Shown one piece after another: positions 1 through 9,767 of a stretch of DNA of 64,000 nt. Within the stretch, counting starts at the first letter, position 1; each line of letters opens with the position of its first letter. Under the pieces are notes generated by a model, which searched no databases, was not told where the DNA came from, and saw only the letters and a list, made by a program, of their open reading frames with translations. The position numbers and the translations under genes were made by a program. The stretch is from the NCBI GenBank assembly GCA_947462335.1, contig OX381721.1:1364001-1428000 (forward strand), written 5' to 3'. The stretch is from Harmothoe impar. Taxonomy: Eukaryota > Annelida > Polychaeta > Phyllodocida > Polynoidae.

Positions 1-2208
1 AGAGGACTCCGTGTAATAACGGGAGTCAATCTCCTCAAGGCTGAGGGTCCCTCCTCTTCTTACGTGAGTAGCCGGGCTGGTGGACCGAGACCGTCCCCGA
101 TCACCTTTCGGCTGCTCCCCCCGACCCCGGTAGTAGTCCCTCGGGTCGGGTTCTCTCCCACCTCTCCCCCGGCCTCGATTGGCAGACCGACGGAACATCT
201 CGGGTGGGTATTGGTCCGGATCCAAATCAAACTTCCGTGAACCCGGGACCTTCGCAAACCTAGCTACTGTGAGCTTTGATTTGCTTTCTGCTACCTCGCA
301 GAAATACGCCTTAGAAGAATTAAGGCTCTTCGGATCCTTCTTCAGGACATCTCTGAACGCGTCTATTACGCGTTCATGCAGGGCCATTACCTTGGCTCTG
401 GCCTCACCACCTCCAATATTATGGAGTATGGTCATGTGTTTTATCAATCGTCCACGCCTAGGATGCAGGTGACCCGAACAGGTAGTAGTACCTGCCCCCT
501 CCGGATCGCACTGGTACACCATATAGTGATGGGTGTGGTTTTCCACTAAGTGGCGCAGGTACCTCGCCTTAGTGGCGAAGGACACCTGTAATTCCAGAGA
601 TGACTGGCATTTCTGGAATGGACACTGAAGGTGGTCCCTGTCCCAATGTCGGACAGCCCAGCGGATCTTTGCCTTCTGATCCCTGGTATAATAGGTCTCT
701 GGGAAGAAATCTATTTTCTTAAGCCAGTCCTCGTAGAACTCGCTCACGAGAGGATCCCTTTGGGTCGCTCTGCACCAATCCTCATCGTCGGATTTCCCAT
801 TTAAATTGATTACGGGCGGGATGGAGAAACGCCCCGTTCCTTTTGCGCATTCCCCCCAGTAGGAGGGAATGAATCCCTGAAATCCACCTCTGGCGTTATT
901 CCAGATGTGTTTTTCCAGGGCAGTACCCGACTCGCTCCCCGAGCTGGCGTCGGACTGATGTCCAGCAGCCACCTTCGGGTCGGGTGTCGGGTCGGTTTGG
1001 GTGACTGTGGTCACTGGGTCCTTCGTCTCGGAAGGAGATTTTGGAGCCGCAATGTCCATATCGTCCTCCCCTGTAGCAGACTTCCCTTGGGAAGTACTGC
1101 TCGTATCAGATTTATCCGATACTGACCCATCGGTCACAATCCGCTGGGCGTCTGGTACTCTCTTTAACCGGGCTGCCTCATTCCTCAAGGCTTGGCGACC
1201 CCGAGGCTGGACAAAAGGGGATTCACCTTTTGTAACTACCACAGTCCGGATATCCTGACCATGGGGACTGCTAGTGCGCGTTGCAGGGTCACCCCTTCGG
1301 ATGTCCCTGCTGGCTTTAGCTGCAGCCTTCTCCTCTGCCTGAGTCAAACTCTTAGTCCGAGTCTTGACCATTTCCTCCACCGTCTCGATGATGGCCTCGT
1401 GACGGCTGAGGTCCTTCTCCGCCATGATTGTTTTCATGCGGTTATAGTCTATCTGATAGACCTCGTAGGATAAGTTGGACCGTATTAAGTCCCTATATCC
1501 TTCAACCGATCTCGGTTCCAACATCCCTACCGGGTTGTATCTGCGGTAGCAACCTACCGCGAGGGTAGTGGCGCCGAATGCCCCACACGAAGTGTCATCA
1601 GAGATGGGTGTCATCCGAGGCACACACATCCCGACGTCAGCCATCTCGGCGTCAAACAAGCCCTTCCGAAGTGCTTTACACACTCGGAGGCCTTGCTGTA
1701 GATTTTCCCAGGTGGCGAACCACTCTGGGGGCATGATGCGGAGAGCTCCCGCATCAATAAATTCTTGCAACATATCCACTATGTCGTTAGGGATAGGTCT
1801 GGCTAGGCCTATCTCCGTGGCGCACATCACGTCTGGATGGAGATTCATCTCCCTTCCATCGTAACAACTTTTATCAGTTGTCCTCACCAGGCTAGCTGGC
1901 TTCTCATCCTTCGGGTGGTTATCCGGGTTGATGTTCGGATTACCACACCTATCCCACGTATCCTTCAGATGTTGGGCCTCCTCCTGCTCTATTTTCAGAG
2001 CAAGAAGACGATCTTTTTCATGAAGATTCCTTCGTTCAGCCTCAGTGAGGGCTGATTCAGACGTGGATACATCCATGTCTTCCTCTCCGAGGAGCTGCTC
2101 CTCGGAGAGAGTAACAGGGCTGGCGGCACCAACCCTGTCTTCGTGGGGCAAATCGGCCATGTTGTGTGGCCGTTCCCCTCCGCCCAACTCGAGCTGCCGT
2201 GAGGCCAT
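1..2208 (-). CDS. ORF3 of element A: two-finger zinc protein with RG-rich tail (partial)
   Basis: An open frame starts at the ATG at 2208-2206 and reads without a stop for about 736 codons to the window edge. Visible features are an acidic and charged N-terminus, a middle region of unknown fold (about residues 120-310), an acidic DDEDW motif near residue 480, and two C2H2-like fingers: C529-x4-C534-x18-H553-x4-H558 and C567-x9-C577-x13-H591-x4-H596. An Arg/Gly-rich stretch with RS dipeptides follows near residues 680-725. There is no signal peptide or membrane segment, so it is not an envelope protein. The same finger arrangement and DDEDW motif occur in ORF3 of element B. I infer a nucleic-acid-binding accessory protein and cannot assign a known family. 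A TATA-like box lies about 310 bp upstream of the ATG. Confidence 0.85.
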   Translation of the reverse strand, partial: MASRQLELGGGERPHNMADLPHEDRVGAASPVTLSEEQLLGEEDMDVSTSESALTEAERRNLHEKDRLLALKIEQEEAQHLKDTWDRCGNPNINPDNHPKDEKPASLVRTTDKSCYDGREMNLHPDVMCATEIGLARPIPNDIVDMLQEFIDAGALRIMPPEWFATWENLQQGLRVCKALRKGLFDAEMADVGMCVPRMTPISDDTSCGAFGATTLAVGCYRRYNPVGMLEPRSVEGYRDLIRSNLSYEVYQIDYNRMKTIMAEKDLSRHEAIIETVEEMVKTRTKSLTQAEEKAAAKASRDIRRGDPATRTSSPHGQDIRTVVVTKGESPFVQPRGRQALRNEAARLKRVPDAQRIVTDGSVSDKSDTSSTSQGKSATGEDDMDIAAPKSPSETKDPVTTVTQTDPTPDPKVAAGHQSDASSGSESGTALEKHIWNNARGGFQGFIPSYWGECAKGTGRFSIPPVINLNGKSDDEDWCRATQRDPLVSEFYEDWLKKIDFFPETYYTRDQKAKIRWAVRHWDRDHLQCPFQKCQSSLELQVSFATKARYLRHLVENHTHHYMVYQCDPEGAGTTTCSGHLHPRRGRLIKHMTILHNIGGGEARAKVMALHERVIDAFRDVLKKDPKSLNSSKAYFCEVAESKSKLTVARFAKVPGSRKFDLDPDQYPPEMFRRSANRGRGRGGREPDPRDYYRGRGEQPKGDRGRSRSTSPATHVRRGGTLSLEEIDSRYYTESS

Positions 2209-2829
2209 GCTGGGTTGGGCGCTCTTATTTATACTAAATAAGAGTCCTAACTATTACTACAGGTCTTTGTGGAGGACCTGTTCTCCTTTTGAAACGTATT
2301 CACCTACTTTTGACGCTTGAATTCGGTTCTTATTAGATCCTCCTCGTTGGCCAGCACCCGGTGCCGGCGAAGATTCGAAATCTAATGAACCAAAACGACC
2401 TCTTTGCGCAGAGGTCACGCGCATCCACGCGCGTCTCGGGCCCTCCGCGAGACTGCCCTAACTAGGTCACTCATTGACCCAGTTCTTTTCCCGCGCCCGC
2501 AGGGCGCCGGTGCTTTTTATTATAAACAGGTGCTTCGGGTAGTAGCCGAACCATTCGCAACCAACAGCTCTGCTGGAGTATTAGTGAGGTTTTTATGGGA
2601 AGCATGCCCGCAAACCCACCGGATTATCCGCTCACCACCCACTGGTACCCTGCTGGGGGGTTTACACGCTCCATACCCGGTCACTCGTGTATATTCCAAC
2701 ATTTAACAGATGACAACACAAAACAATTTCTCGGAAAAAGAGGAAATAAATTTATAATTTTTCCCGCCAGGAATTTCTTCCCTCCCTCTCCTAACATAGT
2801 ACAGGACAACACACTCGTTGTGTACTAGC
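2209..2829 (-). promoter_or_regulatory. pol-ORF3 spacer of element A with TATA-like box
   Basis: This 620-bp spacer separates the pol stop from the ORF3 start. On the minus strand a TATA-like run (TTTATAATAAAAAG, plus coordinates 2513-2526) is followed by a GC-rich stretch containing GGCGCGGGAAAA (2487-2500 region), which resembles an E2F site. A start 25-30 nt downstream of the TATA would give a 5' UTR of roughly 280 nt before the ORF3 ATG. The arrangement parallels the clearer promoter in element B, which is the main reason I call it. Promoter activity is inferred. Confidence 0.5.
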
Positions 2830-5800
2830 TTAGGTTACCGCAGCCCTTTCTATCAGGCGGGGACTGCGTCGGGTACCTCCCATGGGTATTTTCTTTGACC
2901 TAGCTCCCGAAGGCGCCTTTTCAGAGGCAGGGTTAGCCGTCCCCTTTCTCTTCCGCCTAGGTTTGCTTACAGCTAGCGAGACTTTTTCCTTCTTCTGCAC
3001 CTTCGGATCACTGCCCCCCAACTTCCTAGGCCTTCCTCGGCCACGTTTCGGGGTTATTTGATCCATTTTCCTGCTCTTTACTTCTTGGAGTAATTCATCT
3101 ACTCCTAACCCATACGTTTCTGTGGTCAGATCCCTCCCCTTCCAGGGACGGAGCCGAGCCACGTTGGATTTATAGATCCGCCCAATTAAGGATCTAATCA
3201 TGACAGTACAGTCACTTACTACTCTAGTCACTACAAATGGACCATCCCAGTTGCTTGCTAATTTTAAATTGGATAGAGGTTCGTGTAGTCTTACTACTTG
3301 ATCCCCTACCTTGAACCGACGGACTTTTAGGCCATGGTCATAACCAGTCTTCTGCCATTTCGCATTCTTTTGTAACTCTGTTCTAACAAGTTCGTATGCG
3401 AATTTGAACTGGTCTCTTAGTGATTCCACAAACATCACGTGACAGGGTGCGTCGGGATTCAACCCGACCACTCCAAAAACAAGATCGGCTGGCATGATCA
3501 TGTCTTCCCCAAACACTAATAAGTTTGGGGTGCAATTGGTGCTTTTATGAACAGTGCTGTTGTATGCATGGCATACATATTCACATTGTTCATCCCAATC
3601 AGTCATACTTTCATTCACCAAGGGTTTCAGAACCTGAATCAGCGTTCTGTTGAACCTTTCCACCATCCCATCACTCTGGGGTCGGTAAGGATTGGTTCGG
3701 GTCTTACAGATGGCTAACCCATGGCACATTTCCTGCCATAGATCCGACTCAAATTCCCGGCCTTGGTCACTATGCATCATCAGAGGCACTCCTAGGTGTA
3801 ATACCCAACCTTTCACAAAGGCCTTCGCACAGGTCGCTGCTTTGTGATCGGGTAAGGGGAACACCCGCGTATACTTAGTATAGTAGTCAGTGACTACCAT
3901 CATACACGTGTTACCATCAGGGGTTGTTTTAAAACCACTGATGATGTCGATTGCTATTCTCGCAAACCTAACTCCGAACAGTTCCTGGGACAAGGGCATT
4001 TTACCCATCCCAGGGCCGGGTTTATTTTTACAGCAATCGGGACACGTGGCGATCCAACGTAATAAGTCAGTGCTCATTCCTGGCCAGTAGTATCTTCGGG
4101 ACAGTCGTTCTAATGAACGTTTCTTCCCAAAGTGACCACTGGTCATATGACCGTGACAATAATACATTAAATCCCTCCTCATACCGGAGGGGATCACTAC
4201 CTGTCTGATCCTTCTTCCCGAAGGATTGATCTTCCATCTATATAGAACACCTTCGGATACTTCAAGCTCTGTCCATTGGGCTAAAAATCTCCTCATCTCT
4301 CTATTTTCTAGCGAGATTTCAGGTCGAACAGGTTTGATCCCTTTAGGAATCAACCCGAGCAACCTCCCCACGTTCGGGTCCTTCTCCTGGAACCTTCTGA
4401 TAGTCTCCATAGACCATTGGAGGATACCAGTTCCCCTGGATTCCAGTGGCAACCGGACTCCAGCTAGGACCGCCCCGTGGGCTCCACAATCATCACATTT
4501 CCCATTTCCACAACTCCTGATGGGTCGGCGGGACAGTGCATCAGCATTTACATGCTTCACACCGGGTCGGTGTTGGATCTGCTTCTGTTCCAACCCGAAC
4601 TCTGATAAGTGTGCTAACCACCGACCTATCATGCCTTCAGCATCCTTAAAATTAAGTAACCACCTCAAGGAGGAATGGTCAGTCCTCAGCGTGAAATCTG
4701 AGCCCCACAAAAAATGTTTATATTTCTTTGTGTAAACAATCACTGCCAAGAGTTCCCTCTTGGTGGTACAGTAATTCCTCTGTGACTTGTTCATGGTGTT
4801 GCTAGCAAAAGCGATGGGAACTTCCTTTCCGTCTTGGACCTGACTCAAAGCAGCTCCAATGCTCTCATTGCTGGCATCAGTATCCAGGATGAAATGACCG
4901 GCGGCTGTCGGATATTTCAACACTGGTGTTTCAACAAAGAGTCTTTTGATGGATTCAAAAGACTCGTCTTGCTCTTTTCCCCATGGAAAAACTTCCTTAC
5001 GCCTACCAGGTGTCCAATGAGACAGTGACTGGATAGGATAGCTCACCTGGGCATAGCCTGGTAAGAAATCTCGATAATACGAGCAGAACCCGAGGAATGA
5101 ACGGACATCCTTGGGACACCTGGGTTTTTCCCACTCCGTCACACTTCGGATCTTCTCCGGGTCTGCTTTCACCCCCTGTGTGGAAATGATTCTTCCCAGA
5201 TAATTAATATCTTTCTTAAACAACTGACATTTCTTAGGTTTTAATTTCAACCCATTACTCATTATCCTCTGGAGGACTTCTTCCAGGTTGTCTAGACAAC
5301 CTTGGAATGTTTTTCCGAAGATAATGACGTCATCTAGATAAACTAGACATTTCTTCCATAGTAGATCGCTCAGTAATGTCTCCATCATGGCCTCGAAGGT
5401 GGCTGGCGCATTGCACAACCCGAAGGGCATGACGTTGTACTGGAACAATCCTACATGGCTCGAGAAGGCCGTCTTCTCCATGTCGGCAGGCTTCATTCCG
5501 ACCTGCCAGTACCCAGACTGTAAGTCTATGGTACAGTACCATTCATTCCCTCCTAGGGAGTCAATGGTTTCATCAATCCTCGGTAGAGGATATGAGTTCT
5601 TCTTTGTCATCCCATTCAGTTTCCTGTAGTCAATACAGAACCGTATGGTCCCATCTTTTTTTGTGACCATACAGACTGGACTGCTCCAGGGGCTGGAACT
5701 GGGTACAATAACATGATCCTTAATCATCTTATTGATCTCAGTTTCTGCTACCTCCTTCTTCTTCAGAGGTAGCCGACGGTAAGGAATTTTAAAGGGGGAA

Positions 5801-7047
5801 CTTTCCCCCACGTCAATTCCGTGTAGGACTTTATCAGTTCGTCCTAAGGGTTCTCCGGGGAACGCGAAGGCCCTTCGGCAACGTTTTAACATTACCCGAA
5901 GGTCCTTCTGCTCCTTCGGATCTAGTTCCGAAGCATCTAGAATTAGCTTTTCTAATTCCTCTTCGATTACGGCCGTACCCGGCGGCTCTTCGGATGGCAA
6001 CCCCAGAAGGCTGCTGGTGACCGCCTCCGCGAGTACCACACTGCCTACTTTAGCGCCTTTCTGGAGATATACCATATGAACACCAGGATTGGAAATGGGG
6101 ACAAGGGTCCATTGGGCATTTCCCACCAACGTATCAGCAGATTCCAACCCGAGGGATTGGAGATAAGCTACGTCGGGTTCCATGACCCCGGCCCTTCCTC
6201 TTAGTTCAGAGGAAGCGCTTATTAACACATCACATGTGGTTCCCGGTGGAAGTTTCACCGTCTGTGCGACACTTGCTACACTACTGATAACTCTCAGCAC
6301 ACATTGTGCTTTGATATTATAGGGACTCTGTATGGACAATTCACCTGTCTTCGGGTTCAACATCATCCCGAACAGGTCGGCAAAGTCCATCCCTATAATG
6401 CCATCATCCTCGATCTCAGCAATGGTTGGGGAGAATACAAACTCCTTCCCCACCACCGAGATACACAGGAAAGTACGTCCAAACGTCCGCAATCTGCTAC
6501 CGTCGGCTGTGCACGCATTTACCCTCATTTTAAGGTCATCATTTGTGCCCAGCAGAAGAGTGTAGAACCTCCGAGAGATGATGGAGTGGCTGGCTCCAGT
6601 ATCTATCAGAAATTCCCCGACTCTACCCTTCACAGAAGCGGCTAAATACCACCTTTTTCCTCCATTCAATGAAGGGTTACTAGTGAACTTCTGTAAGTCA
6701 CTCTCAGTACCTAGATCTAATCCACGCCCTCTTATGTATTCCAGGCAAGGGTGATCTAGGGGGAGCCTGGTTCCACAAACCATTGCACTATACTCCTCCG
6801 CATCAGCACCGGGTTTCCCCGACTCACTTCCCGAATGTATGACTGGAATGCTGATGGCCCCGGCCCCAGGGTTCCCAAGCTGCGCCTGCTTGTCCCCCAT
6901 ATGTCCGGGCGTCACTACTGAGTGTGAACTTACTCCCATTCCGTCAGGAGTATCATGGCATATTTCCTTCGGGATCTCTGAGTCGCCTTCCTCAGGGATC
7001 CCCTTTAATTTTCCGAGTTCTTTCCGGAGAATCGCATCACAGGTTTC
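2830..7047 (-). CDS. pol: pol polyprotein of element A: protease, RT, RNase H, integrase
   Basis: This is the enzymatic polyprotein of the retrotransposon. The frame is open from 7047, overlaps the end of gag and is entered by a -1 shift. The first ATG is at 6939, and residues below count from it. Aspartic protease: LIDTGAS at 111-117. Reverse transcriptase: FGLCNAPATF at 496-505 and YLDD at 524-527. RNase H: LDTDASN near 675-681, with D744 and D790. Integrase: zinc domain H919/H921, H926, C956, C959, then D988, D1048, E1084 (D-x59-D-x35-E), then a GPF/Y-type segment. There is no chromodomain. The basic C-terminus holds an AT-hook, RGRGRPRKL near 1299, and ends in a TRRSPRLIER segment. The frame is intact and looks functional. 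Confidence 0.97.
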   Translation of the reverse strand, partial: ETCDAILRKELGKLKGIPEEGDSEIPKEICHDTPDGMGVSSHSVVTPGHMGDKQAQLGNPGAGAISIPVIHSGSESGKPGADAEEYSAMVCGTRLPLDHPCLEYIRGRGLDLGTESDLQKFTSNPSLNGGKRWYLAASVKGRVGEFLIDTGASHSIISRRFYTLLLGTNDDLKMRVNACTADGSRLRTFGRTFLCISVVGKEFVFSPTIAEIEDDGIIGMDFADLFGMMLNPKTGELSIQSPYNIKAQCVLRVISSVASVAQTVKLPPGTTCDVLISASSELRGRAGVMEPDVAYLQSLGLESADTLVGNAQWTLVPISNPGVHMVYLQKGAKVGSVVLAEAVTSSLLGLPSEEPPGTAVIEEELEKLILDASELDPKEQKDLRVMLKRCRRAFAFPGEPLGRTDKVLHGIDVGESSPFKIPYRRLPLKKKEVAETEINKMIKDHVIVPSSSPWSSPVCMVTKKDGTIRFCIDYRKLNGMTKKNSYPLPRIDETIDSLGGNEWYCTIDLQSGYWQVGMKPADMEKTAFSSHVGLFQYNVMPFGLCNAPATFEAMMETLLSDLLWKKCLVYLDDVIIFGKTFQGCLDNLEEVLQRIMSNGLKLKPKKCQLFKKDINYLGRIISTQGVKADPEKIRSVTEWEKPRCPKDVRSFLGFCSYYRDFLPGYAQVSYPIQSLSHWTPGRRKEVFPWGKEQDESFESIKRLFVETPVLKYPTAAGHFILDTDASNESIGAALSQVQDGKEVPIAFASNTMNKSQRNYCTTKRELLAVIVYTKKYKHFLWGSDFTLRTDHSSLRWLLNFKDAEGMIGRWLAHLSEFGLEQKQIQHRPGVKHVNADALSRRPIRSCGNGKCDDCGAHGAVLAGVRLPLESRGTGILQWSMETIRRFQEKDPNVGRLLGLIPKGIKPVRPEISLENREMRRFLAQWTELEVSEGVLYRWKINPSGRRIRQVVIPSGMRRDLMYYCHGHMTSGHFGKKRSLERLSRRYYWPGMSTDLLRWIATCPDCCKNKPGPGMGKMPLSQELFGVRFARIAIDIISGFKTTPDGNTCMMVVTDYYTKYTRVFPLPDHKAATCAKAFVKGWVLHLGVPLMMHSDQGREFESDLWQEMCHGLAICKTRTNPYRPQSDGMVERFNRTLIQVLKPLVNESMTDWDEQCEYVCHAYNSTVHKSTNCTPNLLVFGEDMIMPADLVFGVVGLNPDAPCHVMFVESLRDQFKFAYELVRTELQKNAKWQKTGYDHGLKVRRFKVGDQVVRLHEPLSNLKLASNWDGPFVVTRVVSDCTVMIRSLIGRIYKSNVARLRPWKGRDLTTETYGLGVDELLQEVKSRKMDQITPKRGRGRPRKLGGSDPKVQKKEKVSLAVSKPRRKRKGTANPASEKAPSGARSKKIPMGGTRRSPRLIERAAVT

Positions 7048-9727
7048 TCAGCTGTGCATGAGGAGGCGTAATGCCCCTTCTCCTGACATCTGTAGCATGT
7101 TACAGTACTCAGTTCGGGTTTAACCCTCCTTTCCTCTTTCTTATCAAACATCGCCATCATACGCTGCATCATGGCTTCTACCAATCCGAGGGACTGGTCA
7201 GGCTCCGATTTCTTCGGAACATTGGGTTCTGGTGGACCCGAGGGAGGTTTGGAAGGGATTTTTGAATGGTCCCCTGGAGGTTTCTCTGGCTAGAGGATGA
7301 TTTGTCAAAAGGTTTCCGCCTTTTGTTATCACCGGACTTTTTGTCCCGGCGCTTCCCACTGAAGGCTACCGCCCCAATGGTCTCCTCTCCTTCGGTATCC
7401 TCACCCGAGGATCCCCCGCTGCTACTATAGTCAACTACCGCTGACGTTCGGGATTGGTTGGGCACCAATCCGGCAAGAAGAACTTTCTTCTTCTCATGAC
7501 CATCTATGGCTAAAAATAGATCGGCTAGGGAGGAATCGCTTTTCCAAGCTTTTCTGGTTAGTTCCTGATGATCAGGGTCGCTCAGTCCGCTAATAAACGG
7601 GACAAAGAGAGTCTCGATGTAGTAATCGGCGTCTCTAGCCCATTCGGGTCTTGCCTGATGCAGAATCCGTTGAAGCTCTAGACCATATATCTTTGGGGAC
7701 TCTTTTGGTTTCTGGGTTCGTCCCTTGAAGACCAACCAGTGATCCACGGTCACCAGGTTCCCAAAGATATATACAGCAGTACTTTCGAGCTGATCATATG
7801 TACCCGAAGGGCCATATGTACTTCTCCATTGGGAGACTGCTGACTTACCTGGCCCATCATTTAGCCAGATCACGAAGGCTCCTAATGAGTCTTCTTTAGA
7901 CCACCCATTGTATTTGCAGTCATCCACAAATATTTGGTATTCATCTTTCCAGGGTCCTTTCCCTTTGTAGGATTTAGTGATCCGGGCGGTCCGTCGGGCA
8001 CCCCTGGTGACCCCTTCTATCAGCTGATCCGATAGATTCCGGCTCCAGTCCATTATTTCAGTGGCATCTTGTCCCCGGCTATAGCTATCTAAGCCAAGGC
8101 TCTTGATACAAGGATCAGTATCATAAACCTGTCTCAATCCGGGAGCCATTGAGGTTCTTCGGGTCAATGGTCGGACTGGAGAGACTGGTTCGCACCCGGG
8201 AAACCGGGTAGGTCGAGGGCGAGAAGTGGTACCCGGATAAGGGGGAACACTCCCGGTGGTTGTTTGGTCATGGGTTTGGGGTCTAGGCCGACTTCCCTGT
8301 CCATTTGTGGGTCTAACAGGACTATCAGTACGGGGGTACTGTCGGTTCTGATCCCTAGACCATCCAGCAGAAGGACCTTCCACTGCTCTCCTGCCTCGGG
8401 TGGCATGCCCCCGGGTTTGATTTCCCGGAGTTCTCCCTTCTCGGGTCCCTGCCTCCTTGTTATGATGAAAAATCAGGTCACCCCAATTATCATAACCATA
8501 CCACCCCCCCTGTTGATCCTCATGGGTGGTGGTGTTCTTGCTCGTACCCGAAGGGGGTGGAACAGCTCCATACTGAGATGGACTATCCCCAGCGAAGGGG
8601 TTCAAGGTGTCATAACTATCGACTCCCGGCGCAATTCCCGCGGAATATGCCGTCGGATCGATGGTTACCGAAGGTCCCGTCGGAGCAGGGGGAGCAGATG
8701 TATAGTAGACATCTTTCTCTACCTGTCCTCCGGAAGGGTATCGGGTGGCAGGCTTTAGAACTCCTTGGAGTGGAGGGTTCTCCACTCCTTCCCCAGGGGT
8801 GAGGGTCACCTCTGGGTCAGGTACCTTCTGGTTACCTAGGTAGAGTTCCAACTCTACTCGTCTAGCTTCCAGTATAGATACCGCCTTCATGCCCTCTAGT
8901 TTCTTCTGATCTAACTCTTCGTTTGCTTCTAGGATAGCGGTTCTTACTGCCTCATTGTCTTCCACCTGCTGGTTGCGAGCGTCCTTGGCGGCGTGCCATT
9001 CCCTAGAGTATCTTTCTAGGTCCGCCTGATACTGTTGTTGACAGGCATAAGACTTCCGGTTAGCTTGACCTAACTCGGATAATCTTTTCTTTTCCGCTTT
9101 CAGGGTTTCCTGATTTTTCTCCATCTGGTCTTTCACCAGTTGGTTGTCCCGGGTCAACTGATCCGTTCTCCACTCCATATCCTGATGGACCTGTCTACTC
9201 TCTAGGATGTACCTATTCCTTTCAGAGATCAACGAAACCAATTCGTCGTGCAGAGCATCGTACTGCTTGTTCATTTCTTCCTTGTTCCGGTACTCGTTGT
9301 CCCGGTCCAAGGTGTCGTCCTGATCAAGATCAGGTTGGGTCCCGACGATGGGACCTCCTTCGGGTACGACCCGAAGGGGTTGTGGCGGTATTTCTAATAC
9401 CGTCGGGTCCAGAAATGAGCCCTTCTGGTTCGCCCTTTTCTTTCCTCCGGGAAAGAAAACGGAGTCAGTCGTGTTGAACAAAGAACGCCCAGTGTTCAAC
9501 ATGATTTGGCCCTGAGTGGCAATGAAGTTCGGTGTGAACCCCCTCGCTTCCTCCGGTTCCATCTGGTCCACTCGGGTGGACTCCAGTTCTCCTTCTTCCA
9601 AAGTCGCTCCTGGATTTAAAGCTCCTTCGGTTTCACGCATGAAACCCTCGAAGCTGGTCGGAACAACTGGGTTGTTCCGCTCCGGGACGTTACCGTCCCC
9701 ATACTCTCCTACTCCGGCCAGGTTCAC
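7005..9727 (-). CDS. gag: gag of element A, broken by one frameshift near 7295
   Basis: This is the structural capsid polyprotein. The uninterrupted frame runs 9727-7178. The first in-frame ATG is at 9640, since the codon at 9727 is GTG. Residues about 140-297 form a strong coiled coil, followed by a long Gly/Pro/Thr linker and a Gag capsid domain at about 540-740. The CCHC knuckle C-x2-C-x4-H-x4-C (CYRCQEKGHYASSC, about 7058-7099) lies in a different frame, open from just after a TAG near 7295 to the true gag stop TAA at 7005-7007. The published-style ORF end at 7178 is therefore an artefact of a single-base-class indel around 7290-7300. The last codons, TCG GAA AAT TAA, hold the likely -1 frameshift site. 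Confidence 0.9.
7008..7014 (-). promoter_or_regulatory. candidate -1 ribosomal frameshift site, element A
   Basis: The minus-strand heptamer GGAAAAT immediately precedes the gag stop TAA, read by gag as G-GAA-AAT-TAA. The pol frame is exactly -1 to the knuckle-bearing gag frame and is open across this site. Element B has GGAAAAC at the identical position relative to its gag stop. It is a non-canonical member of the X-XXY-YYZ class because the first three bases are not identical. Confidence 0.6.
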
Positions 9728-9753
9728 CTGACTGCTACTTCGAAACTGATCCT

Positions 9754-9766
9754 GGTCACGGCACCA
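9754..9766 (-). promoter_or_regulatory. primer binding site, tRNA-His type, element A
   Basis: The minus strand reads TGGTGCCGTGACC one base inside the LTR. The first 12 bases complement the 3' end (…GTCACGGCACCA) of animal tRNA-His as I recall it. The same site occurs in element B. Confidence 0.75.
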
Positions 9767-9767
9767 G

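Noticed and set aside
1..2208. Envelope gene of an errantivirus-like element
   Set aside because: There is no signal peptide, fusion peptide, cysteine-rich ectodomain or membrane anchor. Zinc fingers and an RG tail are present instead.
4226..4735. Plus-strand ORFs opposite pol, gag and ORF3
   Set aside because: They are antisense shadows of conserved coding frames, without independent motifs.
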